The position numbers and the translations under genes are program-made. This document shows positions 1 to 8,486 of a stretch of 46,514 bases of DNA, one piece after another (within the stretch, counting starts at the first letter, position 1; each line of letters begins with the position of its first letter). The notes beneath the pieces are model-generated. The model had not been told where the DNA came from, searched no databases, and saw only the letters and a program-made list of their open reading frames with translations. The stretch is taken from the IMG/VR virus record IMGVR_UViG_3300036944_000960, positions 1 to 46,514 of that record. One strand, given 5' to 3'. The DNA comes from a virus.

Positions 1-2782
1 TACGACCGACCGCCGTCGGTAGGGTTATCGTAAAGCCCGCCGACGTTGTATCGCATAGTACGACGTGATCGGTCGCCGTCGCCGTGTATGCCGCCGTTTT
101 CGTCGTTAAGGCTTGGATATGCCCCGCCCCTTTAATGGCTTGCGCGCAGGTTAAGGTGCCGTTCGGTATATCTAAGTTTCGGGTATTCGTCGGGTTTTGC
201 ATCAAAACGAACCCGTTTCGCGCAACGATAGTTAAGTCGTTCGTCGACCCGCCTCGCGAACCCGTGATCGTTAAACCAAGGTTCGACGCATGATATAGCC
301 GGTTTTGTCCCGACGAATATACGCCGCCCGATATTTGAACCATACCGCCGAACGTGCCGTCGCCCGAGGCGATTAACCCGCCGTTAAGTAGTTGAAAATT
401 GTTTGTACCGGTCGGTTGGCAGAAAATGATGTTTCCGGTCGACGACGCGAAGGCGAGATCGTAAGACGTGCCACTTTTCGCCGTGAATACCGTACCGTTA
501 ACACCGTCGGTATACATTCGGGCTTGGTTTGATACAAACGACCCCGCGCCCGCTTGAATCGCGCCGCCGACAGTTAGGTTCGTACCGTTAAAGGTGAGGT
601 TTGCCGACCCGGCAAGCGCGCCCGCGTTGTTATAGATTACTTGCGTCGTCGCCCCCGGCACCGGTGCCGAAACAGTTACCGCGCCGCCCGCGCCGCCGTC
701 GGTTATCGAAATACCCGCGCCCGCCGTAAGAACCCGTTCGTTCGGCGTCGCCGCCGACGTACCGAGTGTTACGAAACTCATCGCTTGCAAGTCGTCGACG
801 ACTAGCGGGGTACGCGCTACAATCGTTACCGACTTCGCCGTTACGTCGGCGATAGTTTGGAACCGCGAAACGCATTTAACTTGTATCGCCGTGCCGACGA
901 AAGAATCGGCGACGCTGATTCGTTGCACGTCGGTAGACAGCGCGACAAAAAGTTCGTTCGACCCGTGGGAGTTTGACGGGGTCGCCCGAAGACCTCGGGT
1001 AATGTTCGCCGCCGAATACGAAAGCGCGCCGGTAAGCGAGTAGTCGCGAACGCCGACAATCTCGCCGCCGAGGTACGCCCAATTAACGCCCTGCGTAACT
1101 TCGGACGCTGAACACGATTCTAAAAAGGTTTGCGAAGACAGGGTAACCGATAGCGTCGCCGACCCGCTTATCGTTCCCGAAGCCCCGGCGAAATTGGTAA
1201 TCGTCGCCAAACCGAAAGCCGAACTTCGCGAGATGTCGCCGCCTAGCGTCCAAGTCGAACCGGCGTCGGTCGAATAGTAAACCGAGCAACCCGCCCAACC
1301 CGCCGCACCCGCCGCCGCGACGTAGAAACCCGCGCTTTCTTGGTGCGCGTCTAGGATTTCGCGTCCCGACCATGCGACGAATTCAGTCGGTAGAACCGTG
1401 TACGTCGCCGGGGTCGACGGTACCGCCGCGCCGCCGGGTAGCGACTGCGAAATAATCGCCGCCGAGTCGGCGACGGCTTCAACCTTTATTTCGCCGAGGG
1501 GCGCAAGTGAAAGCCGCGTTACCCGAACCCGAACGTCGCCGGTATTCGTTGGCACCGTGACGACGTCGCCCGGGGAAAGGTAAAGATACTTCGGCGGCAA
1601 CTGGAAAACATACCGGTCGCTTTCGACGTGCCTTCGGTCAAGTTCTCGCGCCGCAATCGCCCGCGCCGCCGTGCCGGTCATACTCAGCGCGACCGCAACC
1701 GTATCGACGTTGTCGACGTCGGCGGTTTGCCTTACGTCGGATTGTAAACCGGCTTGGTTCGCGTTTTCGCTATCGTAGAACGTGACGTCGACGCGCCCCG
1801 GCAATTCCGACGCCATGCCCCGCGACCGGGTAAGCGTTGCGACCGTAGAACCGCCGGTCGTCGCCGCCAGTTCGCCCGCTGAAATCGTGACGATAGACGA
1901 CCCGCCCTTCGCGACGACCTTAATCTTTCCGTCGACTTCGACCAAGTCGTAAGCGTAGGCGGTAAGAAGCTGATTAACGGCGTCGCGGATAGATTGACGC
2001 GAAGTAACGACGAAGCCCGGTACGGACGCCGTAGCCGCCGTAACGTCGTATTCTGACGGCTTTAACCCGACCGCGCCGAATAGGTCGGCGAGAATGTCGC
2101 CAACGGTAACCGCGCTTGTTTCTATGTCGACACTGAACGACGGTATTCGGTTGCCAAAATCGGAAAGGTTCAGGTCGGTAAGAACGAAGTACGACGTACC
2201 GCGATAGGCGGGCGAATCCGTTTCAAGCGACGCGATTGTCGCGTTAACGGCTTGGGTTTCGTCGCCGTTCTGCCATGTCGGTACGACGACGTTCGTAACC
2301 GCCGAAGAATCGTAAATTACGACGTCGTCGGCGCGCACCCGCTTTAGGTTCGGCGACCGGTGCGAGAACGTACCGCCGAGGGCGTTCGACGGGTCGGGTA
2401 GGAATATCGACGACTGCGCGACCGCGACCGCGAACGTCGCCGAATAAGTGTACGTCGTTTGCGTTGCGCCGCCGCCACCCTTACCGCCGACCCGCGACGA
2501 CTGGCGCGACTCGCGCAAGTGATTACCGTTAGCGTCGCGCGCCGCCCATATGAGCGACCCCGGCAACGTGACGCGACCCCAACACCAAGGCAACCGCGTA
2601 CCGTAAGACGACGACCCGACGCGCAAGTCGGTAAGCCGCCCGGTTTCGACGCTCGGCATATTGTTCGCCGCGTCGATATACCCGCCAATAGCCGCGCCGA
2701 TATTCAACCCTTGTAAAAGGGTAAGCCCGCCAGCAAGCGAACCGTATGCCGCACCCAAACCAGCTAACGCGACGGTCGCCAT
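1..2782 (-). CDS. gpJ-like tail hub/host-specificity protein, C-terminus cut by window edge
   Basis: The reading frame is open from an ATG at 2782 to the left edge, giving about 927 residues. The N-terminus has a Gly/Ala-rich hydrophobic stretch, then a segment around residues 59-76 (LPWCWGRVTLPGSLIWA). That segment matches the conserved start of GTA-type and lambda gpJ-like tail hub proteins, whose bacteriophage members form the central tip and bind the host. The last visible residues (VLCDTTSAGFTITLPTAVGR) are a fibre-type module, so hub and fibre appear fused. A nearly identical module is in the minus-strand frame at the right edge, which is probably the rest of the same gene. It lies directly downstream of the NlpC/P60 and DUF2163 genes, the usual order. 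Family assignment is strong; receptor binding is inferred. Confidence 0.85.
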   Translation of the reverse strand, partial: MATVALAGLGAAYGSLAGGLTLLQGLNIGAAIGGYIDAANNMPSVETGRLTDLRVGSSSYGTRLPWCWGRVTLPGSLIWAARDANGNHLRESRQSSRVGGKGGGGATQTTYTYSATFAVAVAQSSIFLPDPSNALGGTFSHRSPNLKRVRADDVVIYDSSAVTNVVVPTWQNGDETQAVNATIASLETDSPAYRGTSYFVLTDLNLSDFGNRIPSFSVDIETSAVTVGDILADLFGAVGLKPSEYDVTAATASVPGFVVTSRQSIRDAVNQLLTAYAYDLVEVDGKIKVVAKGGSSIVTISAGELAATTGGSTVATLTRSRGMASELPGRVDVTFYDSENANQAGLQSDVRQTADVDNVDTVAVALSMTGTAARAIAARELDRRHVESDRYVFQLPPKYLYLSPGDVVTVPTNTGDVRVRVTRLSLAPLGEIKVEAVADSAAIISQSLPGGAAVPSTPATYTVLPTEFVAWSGREILDAHQESAGFYVAAAGAAGWAGCSVYYSTDAGSTWTLGGDISRSSAFGLATITNFAGASGTISGSATLSVTLSSQTFLESCSASEVTQGVNWAYLGGEIVGVRDYSLTGALSYSAANITRGLRATPSNSHGSNELFVALSTDVQRISVADSFVGTAIQVKCVSRFQTIADVTAKSVTIVARTPLVVDDLQAMSFVTLGTSAATPNERVLTAGAGISITDGGAGGAVTVSAPVPGATTQVIYNNAGALAGSANLTFNGTNLTVGGAIQAGAGSFVSNQARMYTDGVNGTVFTAKSGTSYDLAFASSTGNIIFCQPTGTNNFQLLNGGLIASGDGTFGGMVQISGGVYSSGQNRLYHASNLGLTITGSRGGSTNDLTIVARNGFVLMQNPTNTRNLDIPNGTLTCAQAIKGAGHIQALTTKTAAYTATATDHVVLCDTTSAGFTITLPTAVGR

Positions 2783-2791
2783 TATCTACCC

Positions 2792-3226
2792 CTACGCAAG
2801 CCGGTAAACCCTTGCGATACAACCGCGCCAGAAGTCATCGAACGGCGTTTCGACGACGCGCATCGCCGACGGCGTCGACCAAGCGTGTATGAAACCTTCG
2901 CCCGTGATAATCCCGACGTGATTTAACATCGGTTGCGTAGCCGCGTGTTTCGTGTTCCTGAAAAGGGCGACGTCACCGGGGTTCATTAGTTCGTATTGCG
3001 GGATTACCCAACCGTACTTCTTTAGGTGCGCCGAAAGCCGAACGAATTCGTCGCCGCTTGAATACTCCAATTCGTCGACGACGCCGATACCAAGTTCGGA
3101 AAAGACGCCGACCAAAAGCCCGACGCAGTCAACCCCGACCCCTTTAACGCGCCCCTTATGCGTCCAACGGGTGCCGATATACTCGCGCGCCTTCGCTACG
3201 ATTTCGTCGCCGGTCGGTTTAACCAT
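2792..3226 (-). CDS. NlpC/P60-family tail tip peptidase
   Basis: 144 residues. The catalytic Cys34 lies in GVDCVGLL, followed by His103 in NHVGIITG and His114 in FIHAW, the Cys-His-His arrangement of NlpC/P60 cysteine peptidases. In phage tails (lambda gpK C-terminal domain, GTA peptidase) these proteins sit at the tail tip and cut peptidoglycan during DNA entry. The gene overlaps the end of the DUF2163 gene by 8 nt and is followed 9 nt later by the gpJ-like gene, so the three are one translational block. The length is typical of GTA-type tail peptidases and no key residue is missing. Confidence 0.9.
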   Translation of the reverse strand: MVKPTGDEIVAKAREYIGTRWTHKGRVKGVGVDCVGLLVGVFSELGIGVVDELEYSSGDEFVRLSAHLKKYGWVIPQYELMNPGDVALFRNTKHAATQPMLNHVGIITGEGFIHAWSTPSAMRVVETPFDDFWRGCIARVYRLA

Positions 3227-4097
3227 TACCGCGCCCCTGAGTAGTCATAACTTCGTTACCCGGTAAAAGGGGTTCGCCGTGAAAGTTGGCGGCGTTGGCG
3301 AACTTCGATATACAAGTCGCCCGCACCCGGTCGCACCCGACGGTAAGTTCGGCGGTATCGCTAACGGCGACGACGAACGGAAACGCCGACCGCAGTTCGA
3401 TTACCGCCGACCCCGCGCTTAATGTATGGGTTTTAATCTCGGCTTCTAATCCGTTATTCAGTCCCGAAGTAAACCGAACGACGCCGTACTTATAAAAGTC
3501 GTTCGGCGCGGATTCACTCGCGAAGGTAAGCGTCGCGCCCGCCGATACCGAAACGGTGCGCGTCGCCTTCGCGCTTCGACCGCCTACGACCGTACCCGCG
3601 AGGTTAAATTTACACTGCGCGTCACCGAGTCGACGAACCCGGCAATTCTTCGCCGACAGGTCGCCGACCGTCGTATTCATGCGTGAGGCAAGCGACCGAA
3701 ATTCACAGGTAAAGACGCCGTCGGCGACGGTTATTTCGCCCATGTAACCGGCGACAATCGGGGCGGTCGCCTCGGCGGTTGTGCGGTCGTAAATCCGAAC
3801 TTCTAAACGAGCGTCGGCGTACAATCCCGCGACTATATCCGCTTCTTTTATCCGCGTCGACGATAGGAACCCGCCGCCGTTCAGGTTATCGACGCCGGTG
3901 CCGACCGCCGAAACAATGCCGGTAAGTTGCAAGCCGTCGACCGGTTCGTAAGTAAGCCCGCCGTACACGATTGGGGCGTCGTTCGATGTAAAGCCGAAAA
4001 CGACGGCGTCGGCGCGGGTGATTTTTACTAACTCGGTCATATCTAAGACGGGTTCGCCAAGACTGGCGGCGAATCCCGACGGCAAGGCGCGCGGCAT
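3219..4097 (-). CDS. DUF2163 / BR0599-family distal tail hub protein
   Basis: 292 residues. The pattern fits the phage BR0599 / DUF2163 family: an N-terminal segment describing tail-hub beta structure, a central region (MGEITVADGVFTCEFRSLAS), and a C-terminal Cys-rich part (NCRVRRLGDAQCKFNL, then GCDRVRATC). In GTAs the homologue is the hub protein with an iron-sulfur or metal site in the C-terminal half. The cysteines seen here would fit such a site, but that is inference. The gene starts the distal-tail block after the plus-strand island and has a CGTA-NN-GG leader 13 nt before its ATG. Its own promoter is not visible, so it may depend on transcription running against the plus-strand cassette. 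Confidence 0.85.
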   Translation of the reverse strand: MPRALPSGFAASLGEPVLDMTELVKITRADAVVFGFTSNDAPIVYGGLTYEPVDGLQLTGIVSAVGTGVDNLNGGGFLSSTRIKEADIVAGLYADARLEVRIYDRTTAEATAPIVAGYMGEITVADGVFTCEFRSLASRMNTTVGDLSAKNCRVRRLGDAQCKFNLAGTVVGGRSAKATRTVSVSAGATLTFASESAPNDFYKYGVVRFTSGLNNGLEAEIKTHTLSAGSAVIELRSAFPFVVAVSDTAELTVGCDRVRATCISKFANAANFHGEPLLPGNEVMTTQGRGNG

Positions 4098-4110
4098 ACT
4101 AACCGCTACG

Positions 4111-4175
4111 CTTTTCTAGTTTTTTCTACTTTTTTCGTTTTGGGTATTGCTTTTCAGAAATCGACGCCCTATAAT
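4111..4175 (+). promoter_or_regulatory. Class A decamer promoter for the sigma-factor cassette
   Basis: Three T-tract units with period 10 (cytosines 10 nt apart) run over 4111-4137. The CTAC ends at 4129, exactly 17 nt before the -35 TTGCTT at 4147-4152. A 17-nt spacer containing CAGAAA leads to TATAAT at 4170-4175. Expected transcription start is near 4182, giving a 30-nt leader with AGGAAA ahead of the ATG at 4212. Confidence 0.85.
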
Positions 4176-4211
4176 AAATGTCAGCGGGTAACCGTTCAGG
4201 AAAACAATACA

Positions 4212-4379
4212 ATGGGAAACACTTTCGAGGTAAACGGCGCGTTCTATGCAACCGACGCCGAGACGTTGGCACTACTGCGAAGCTACGCCAAGACCAATAA
4301 CGAGGCGTTCGGCTTGGTTATGATGCTCGGTACGGCTTGGGGTCGAATCATGCCGATTCCGTTTCGGGGGCGGAAATGA
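4212..4379 (+). CDS. Small hypothetical protein, first gene of sigma cassette
   Basis: 55 residues. I chose the ATG at 4212 because CAGGAAAAC lies 10 nt upstream, between the promoter start site and the codon. An upstream in-frame start would lie inside the promoter. The protein has no recognisable domain. It is a short mixed helix with a hydrophobic segment (FGLVMMLGTAWG) near residues 33-44. Its stop overlaps the start of the next small membrane protein by 4 nt (ATGA), so the two are coupled. Function unknown. Confidence 0.65.
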   Translation: MGNTFEVNGAFYATDAETLALLRSYAKTNNEAFGLVMMLGTAWGRIMPIPFRGRK

Positions 4380-4519
4380 AACGCCGCGACGGGTGCGAGT
4401 CGCCGGTTTTCTTTATCTTCATTTTTCTAATTTTCGTCGCTTGGGTTTACCAAGTTCGCGAAAACGAGCAAGCCCGCGAAGCTAGTCTTCGACCGACGAC
4501 CAAGGTAGTAACACGATGA
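4376..4519 (+). CDS. Small single-pass membrane protein ahead of ECF sigma gene
   Basis: 47 residues starting at the ATG that overlaps the previous stop. There is one strongly hydrophobic segment at about residues 10-23 (VFFIFIFLIFVAWV), flanked by basic residues before and a charged tail after, so it is probably a bitopic inner membrane protein with cytoplasmic tail. It overlaps the sigma-like gene downstream by 4 nt. Many cellular ECF sigma factors are cotranscribed with a membrane anti-sigma. This protein is far smaller than known anti-sigmas, so such a role is only a speculation from position. Confidence 0.6.
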   Translation: MKRRDGCESPVFFIFIFLIFVAWVYQVRENEQAREASLRPTTKVVTR

Positions 4520-5031
4520 ACGAAACAACCCTAACCCAATTTGTCAACACGAACCGCCGCCAGTTAGTACACTACGCCGCGCATATCGTCAGAAATCACG
4601 AACTAGCGACCGACGCCGTTAGCGACGCCTACCTTAAAGCGTTGCGAAAGCGAGAAACATTTAAGGGCGAACCGACCCCGAGGGCGGTAAGCGTCTGGTT
4701 TTACCGAGTCTTGCGAAACACTTGCGCCGACTTGGTCAAGTCCGACCGCCTTCGTTCCTGCGTTGGGATTTCCGAACTAACCATCGAACCAGCGACCATC
4801 GACCAAGCCTTCGACGCCGTCGACGACGCCGACCGAATCCGCCGCGCGTTCGGGCTACTGAACGAAAACGAACGGCAAGTCGTTACCATGATTGCCGAGG
4901 GTATCACGATTAACGACGTATCGGCGTCGACCGGGCTTCGGGTGCCAGCGATAAAGAATATCGTTTCACGGCTACGGCGCGCAGTCGGTTACCGGTACGA
5001 AGCGGTACACGCCGTCGCGAGGTTTGCATAA
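4516..5031 (+). CDS. ECF-type RNA polymerase sigma-like factor 1
   Basis: 171 residues. A region-2-like helix bundle at about residues 17-78 (VRNHELATDAVSDAYLKAL, then WFYRVLRNTCADLVKSDRLR) is followed by a linker. A region-4 helix-turn-helix lies at about 112-160 (LLNENERQVVTMIAEGIT, then STGLRVPAIKNIVSRLRRAV). This two-domain layout and length are those of ECF sigma-70 factors, which bind core RNA polymerase and direct it to dedicated promoters. It is coupled to the membrane protein before it and to a second sigma-like gene after it. It could redirect host polymerase to phage promoters. A non-sigma sigma-fold regulator is the main alternative. Confidence 0.75.
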   Translation: MNETTLTQFVNTNRRQLVHYAAHIVRNHELATDAVSDAYLKALRKRETFKGEPTPRAVSVWFYRVLRNTCADLVKSDRLRSCVGISELTIEPATIDQAFDAVDDADRIRRAFGLLNENERQVVTMIAEGITINDVSASTGLRVPAIKNIVSRLRRAVGYRYEAVHAVARFA

Positions 5032-5534
5032 TGCCCGCGACGATGGAAACACTAGGGCGCGCTTTTGATAAGTACGCCGGGTATTGGGTAACGGCGGTAC
5101 GCCCGAGGGTAAGAACGTGGCAAGACGCCGAAGATATGGTCGGCGACGGCGTAGCGACGGCGGCGGCGAACATCGGCAACTGTAAAGCCGACGACGTCGA
5201 AAGCGTAGGGGCTTGGGTTTTCGGCTTCATACGAAACGCCCTTCGCCAGTATTGGGATACTAGACGCCGCCAAGCGAAGGAACGCGCGACCGGCTACGTC
5301 GAAGAATTGACGCCGTACCAACTTCGCCAACTCAAGACCGAGGCGCAAGCCGACGACGGCTTTGCGCTACGCCTCGCGCTACTGCGCGCTTCGTCATACG
5401 ACCGGCAAGTTATCGAACTGATTATCGAAGGGTACACGCTTGCCGAAATCAGCGCGCTTTACGGCGTCACGACGTCGGCGATTTTCGCCAGAATGTCGAA
5501 GGTTCTCGCGTCGGCGAAAAGGCGGGCGGCGTGA
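5031..5534 (+). CDS. ECF-type RNA polymerase sigma-like factor 2
   Basis: 167 residues, starting at an ATG that overlaps the stop of the preceding sigma-like gene (TAATG). A region-2-like segment lies at about residues 9-86 (WQDAEDMVGDGVATAAAN, then VGAWVFGFIRNALRQYWD). A region-4 HTH is at about 117-165 (SSYDRQVIELIIEGYTLAEI, then YGVTTSAIFARMSKVLASA). It is clearly related in plan to its upstream neighbour but diverged in sequence, so it is not a recent duplication. Two adjacent ECF-like genes in a phage are unusual. They may recognise different promoter sets or one may antagonise the other. The assignment rests on motif reading only. Confidence 0.72.
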   Translation: MPATMETLGRAFDKYAGYWVTAVRPRVRTWQDAEDMVGDGVATAAANIGNCKADDVESVGAWVFGFIRNALRQYWDTRRRQAKERATGYVEELTPYQLRQLKTEAQADDGFALRLALLRASSYDRQVIELIIEGYTLAEISALYGVTTSAIFARMSKVLASAKRRAA

Positions 5535-5956
5535 TTCCAATAGTCGAAAAACGCCGGGTATCGCGTTGGTTCTACAACGGTAAAGGATTCCATACCGAAA
5601 CCGCCGCCCTTCGGTTCATCGCCGAAGGCGAACTTAAAACCGCCATGTACCGGCGCGCAAACGAACTGGCGAAACTGAACCCGCCAGTCGTGCCAGAAAC
5701 CGACGATTCGGGCGACGACCTAAAGCCGTACTTACTCCAAGCCTACGCCGAGAAGTTCCCGCATACGGTAGGGCATTGCGACAGATACCGGCACCCGTCG
5801 ACGGTTCGCCCGTGTCGAACATACAACCCGTTTGGCGACGACGGTGTACGGCTACCCATATTCGATTACGCGGTTTGTCGCGTCGCGAAAGCGGAACACC
5901 TCGAAAAGCGCGTCGCCGAGCTACGCGCCGCCGGGGTCGTAAAGGTGAAACAATGA
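5531..5956 (+). CDS. Hypothetical protein downstream of the sigma pair
   Basis: 141 residues, with a GTG start that overlaps the upstream stop by 4 nt (GTGA). The N-terminus (RRVSRWFYNGKGFHTETAAL) looks like a small basic beta-hairpin. The middle has an unusual Cys/His set (HTVGHCDRYRHPSTVRPC) that could bind a metal, and the C-terminus is helical and charged. I do not recognise the family. Tight coupling on both sides shows it belongs to the same cassette. Confidence 0.65.
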   Translation: MIPIVEKRRVSRWFYNGKGFHTETAALRFIAEGELKTAMYRRANELAKLNPPVVPETDDSGDDLKPYLLQAYAEKFPHTVGHCDRYRHPSTVRPCRTYNPFGDDGVRLPIFDYAVCRVAKAEHLEKRVAELRAAGVVKVKQ

Positions 5957-6354
5957 GATTCTATATTCGCAAGCCCGACGGGGAAATAATGACGCCTCAA
6001 GAATGGCGAACCGCCCCGTTTTGCGGTCGAACTGCGTATCGTGCCAGTTTTGGCGAAAACTACTTCGCGGAACCGATTAACGCCGCCGCTTTTGCCGCCG
6101 AAAGCGGCGACGGGTACCGCGTCGTCGAAGCGTCGAACGACGAACAACCGCCCGACCATGAAACGCGATACTTCATTCGCAAGCCGAACGGTATGTTAAT
6201 CGCCGACTTCGACGAAGCGAATGTGTTTTTTCGCGACGCGCAGTTTTACCACCGGCTTGCATGGCGGGGCGGGTTCCTATGTCGCGACTATCCCGACGAA
6301 ATGGCGCGCAGTAAACCAGGTTTTGCCGTCGTACCTCGCGAGGTCTTGAAATGA
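5953..6354 (+). CDS. Hypothetical protein with two repeated IRKP modules
   Basis: 133 residues from the ATG at 5953 (4-nt overlap with the previous gene). It consists of two similar halves. The first opens with FYIRKPDGEIMTPQEW and the second, near residue 77, with YFIRKPNGMLIADFDEA. Each is followed by an aromatic-rich strand and a downstream acidic segment. This suggests an internal duplication of a 60-70-residue domain. I recognise no function. Confidence 0.65.
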   Translation: MRFYIRKPDGEIMTPQEWRTAPFCGRTAYRASFGENYFAEPINAAAFAAESGDGYRVVEASNDEQPPDHETRYFIRKPNGMLIADFDEANVFFRDAQFYHRLAWRGGFLCRDYPDEMARSKPGFAVVPREVLK

Positions 6355-7013
6355 AAATCGGCACCCGGTCGATTTTGTTCGGCGCGCATTGTTGGTTTAT
6401 ACACCCGTGGTTTGTCGCCGCCGCTTGGTCGAAACTGTACGGGTTCCCGACCGACTTGCGTATATGGGTCGCGTTCTTCGTCCATGACCTCGGGTATTGG
6501 GGTAAGCCGAATATCGACGGCGTCGAAGGTGAGTCGCACCCGATTCTAGGGGCGGATATTATGTCGCGCTTCGATCATAAATTTATTGATGATTGCCAAT
6601 ATGCCGACCGCACTTCGTTAGGAAAAATGCGCGCGAAAGGTTGGCGACCGGCGACGTCTGCCGAGTCTATTGTATTGGGCGACCGCACCGAATGGTGGAG
6701 TACTCGCCGTTGGCTTTACGTCTATGAATATCAGCGTACCGACTGGCACGACTTCGTCCTATGTCATTCGCGATACTACGCCGACAAAATCGGTAAGCCG
6801 ACGTCGAAACTGTACGCCGCCGACAAACTCGCTATGATATTGGAACCGGCTTGGCTTTACTTGCCTCGCGTGATTCTATCGGGCGAATACCGCGAGTTTA
6901 AGGAACGGGCAACGTCGAAGTACGGCGTCGCGCCCGAGTTGGTTAGTACGCCGCTTCGTTGGTATCGAATCACGGTCGCCATGATGAAACGGCGGGCGGC
7001 GGGCGAAATCTAG
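6351..7013 (+). CDS. HD-domain-like putative phosphohydrolase
   Basis: 220 residues. Conserved metal-ligand-like positions are His18 (FIHPWFV), the His45-Asp46 pair in FFVHDLGYW, His63 in EGESHPILGA, the CHSRYYADKIG motif near residue 140 and the following AADKL aspartate. This order (H...HD...H...H...D) fits HD-superfamily metal-dependent phosphohydrolases. Similar short proteins occur as uncharacterised genes in many phages. The substrate is unknown; nucleotides or cyclic nucleotides are possible. It is the last gene of the cassette and overlaps its neighbour by 4 nt. Confidence 0.65.
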   Translation: MKIGTRSILFGAHCWFIHPWFVAAAWSKLYGFPTDLRIWVAFFVHDLGYWGKPNIDGVEGESHPILGADIMSRFDHKFIDDCQYADRTSLGKMRAKGWRPATSAESIVLGDRTEWWSTRRWLYVYEYQRTDWHDFVLCHSRYYADKIGKPTSKLYAADKLAMILEPAWLYLPRVILSGEYREFKERATSKYGVAPELVSTPLRWYRITVAMMKRRAAGEI

Positions 7014-7026
7014 TAAATGCGATTCG

Positions 7027-7076
7027 CGACCGAGTAAACCCCGTTTCGGATACTTCGCCGAATCGGGGTTCGGTCG
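7027..7076. terminator. Bidirectional hairpin between convergent genes
   Basis: The main stem AACCCCG (7037-7043) pairs with CGGGGTT (7064-7070), extended inward by TTCGG/CCGAA. An outer arm CGACCGA/TCGGTCG (7027-7033, 7070-7076) and a still more distal GCGATTC/GAATCGC pair enlarge it to about 70 nt. It sits between the plus-strand HD gene and the convergent minus-strand gene ending at 7134. U-tracts are poor, so termination may be factor-assisted. Confidence 0.6.
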
Positions 7077-7133
7077 ATAACTAGAATCGCAAGCGCGCAG
7101 GAATACCCGACCAAAAGGTCGACGCCGAAGTTC

Positions 7134-7505
7134 TTAATTCGCTTCATTGTCGACCATTACGGACAGTTCCGACATACCGCAAACCGTAAGGGCTTCGGTT
7201 TCGACGACGTCGTAGAACACGATTTCGACCCGTGCCAGATAGTCGGCGCATACCTCGGCGTAAGTCGACGCCTCGGTTAGTTCAGCGGGCGCAACGAAAC
7301 CGACTTCTTTCGCGTGTTTCGCATATTGGAGTAAATGACATTTCAGCGCGCCGTAAGTCGCCCAAGTCTTGCCCCGTTTCTTGAATTCTACGCGCGGGCG
7401 TCGGGGCGACGTCAGCGACGCCCAAGACGCCGACGGTACGCCCCCCGGCGAGAATAACCCGGCACGCTTATCGCGTAGCCGGTAAATGGTCGTTTTATCC
7501 GCCAA
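7134..7505 (-). CDS. Hypothetical protein in distal tail region
   Basis: 123 residues, no family recognised. The N-terminal part (TTIYRLRDKRAGLFSPGGVP, then WKRG-like basic residues) resembles short DNA- or RNA-contacting beta segments. The C-terminal half is acidic and helical. It overlaps the stop of the upstream 70-residue gene by 11 nt and is the last minus-strand gene before the convergent terminator. It therefore belongs to the small block attached to the DUF2460 tail gene. Confidence 0.6.
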   Translation of the reverse strand: MADKTTIYRLRDKRAGLFSPGGVPSASWASLTSPRRPRVEFKKRGKTWATYGALKCHLLQYAKHAKEVGFVAPAELTEASTYAEVCADYLARVEIVFYDVVETEALTVCGMSELSVMVDNEAN

Positions 7506-7707
7506 TGGGAACCCCGTACCCGTTCCGCGCCATATCTGCGCGAAGGGCGTCTTCTAAGTCGGCGGCGTCGCGAAGTTGGTCGTCGGTCGCTTCGCACAAT
7601 GCAATAAGCCCGCGAAGCGTCGTCGGCTTACCTTCGGGCGAACGTGCCATTTCGTGCGCGAGGTCGACGACCTCGGCGTTCGTTGGTCGAACCGGTACCC
7701 CTTCCAT
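7495..7707 (-). CDS. Small hypothetical helical protein
   Basis: 70 residues. The start ATG overlaps the stop of the 32-residue gene upstream (TAATG), and the stop overlaps the following gene. The sequence is mostly helical and acidic (NAEVVDLAHEMARSPEG, then CEATDDQLRDAADLEDAL), with no clear domain. It could be a small regulatory or capping protein. Function unknown. Confidence 0.6.
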   Translation of the reverse strand: MEGVPVRPTNAEVVDLAHEMARSPEGKPTTLRGLIALCEATDDQLRDAADLEDALRADMARNGYGVPIGG

Positions 7708-7805
7708 TACTTACCACCTCGGCGGCGCGAATCCCAATTCGCGAAATCCATCGGCGCGACGACCTTAAACCAACAAACCCGAAAGAATCGAATAACGCTT
7801 TCCAT
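7707..7805 (-). CDS. 32-residue small protein between tail gene and helical protein
   Basis: The ATG at 7805 is preceded by AGGTAAACGT, a good ribosome binding site, only 8 nt after the stop of the DUF2460 gene. The TAA overlaps the ATG of the next gene (TAATG). The product starts MESVIRFFRVCWFKVV and has an amphipathic, basic-hydrophobic N-terminal helix. Its size hides it from most gene callers. Coupling on both sides supports it being translated; function unknown. Confidence 0.55.
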   Translation of the reverse strand: MESVIRFFRVCWFKVVAPMDFANWDSRRRGGK

Positions 7806-7813
7806 ACGTTTAC

Positions 7814-8461
7814 CTATTCGCGAACTTCGACAATCTTCGCCGAGATACGACCGACCCGCAACGCCTCAAGATTGAAGCCGACGACGTCGCCGTCGAAGCG
7901 CGCCGGGGTGTCGAAGTGAAAGGCGGCGGCGATAGTTCCCGAGGCGGGGGCGACGCTGAACGTAACGACGCCGGTCGTAAGGTTTACCGACCATCCGGTT
8001 AATTGTTCGACGCCAGCGACGTAAACCTTAACGGTGCCGCCGACCGGCTTCGTAATCGTGCGGGTGTAAGTAAAGCCGCTACGGGTATACGTTTTGACCA
8101 ACTGGAAAGCGACCGTCGCGCCGTTGCCGGTGCCGATAGTTTGCAACGCCCCGAGGTCGACCGAAACGCCGACGCCGGGGGTCATAACGTAACCGGCGTA
8201 GTAATCCGCCCAATCGCGGAACCTGAACGAAAACGCATCGCCTTGCGCGACGGCGACGTAAAAGTTAATCAGGTCTTGTAAACGGGCTTCGTCCCAAAAG
8301 TCGGCGTTAAATGAGTATTCGCGAAGCGGCGTCGACCAACTCTTTATTCTGGTTTCTTGCCCCGAATCCGACGTCGCGGTACGTGTTCGCCACTTAATCG
8401 ACGACGTCGACCCGCGCGAAATGTTGGTCGGAAATAAGGCGTCGCGAAAGTTGGCGGGCAT
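7814..8461 (-). CDS. DUF2460-family distal tail protein (GTA-like)
   Basis: 215 residues. It shows the DUF2460 / TIGR02217 pattern: an N-terminal segment with FNADFWDEARLQDLINFYV and FSFRFRDWADY, then the internal GTGNGATVAFQLVKTYT, ITKPVGGTVKVYVAGVEQ, and the C-terminal FHFDTPARFDGDVV. GTA and siphovirus members form the distal tail ring that links the tube to the hub proteins. It would normally sit next to the DUF2163 gene. Here the two are separated by the plus-strand sigma cassette and three small genes. The leader contains CGTATTGG 15 nt before the ATG. Confidence 0.9.
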   Translation of the reverse strand: MPANFRDALFPTNISRGSTSSIKWRTRTATSDSGQETRIKSWSTPLREYSFNADFWDEARLQDLINFYVAVAQGDAFSFRFRDWADYYAGYVMTPGVGVSVDLGALQTIGTGNGATVAFQLVKTYTRSGFTYTRTITKPVGGTVKVYVAGVEQLTGWSVNLTTGVVTFSVAPASGTIAAAFHFDTPARFDGDVVGFNLEALRVGRISAKIVEVRE

Positions 8462-8486
8462 ACCCGAACCAATACGAGGCGATACG

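Noticed and set aside
4376-4519. Naming the small membrane protein an anti-sigma factor
   Set aside because: Position suggests it, but 47 residues is too short for known anti-sigma domains and no motif supports it.
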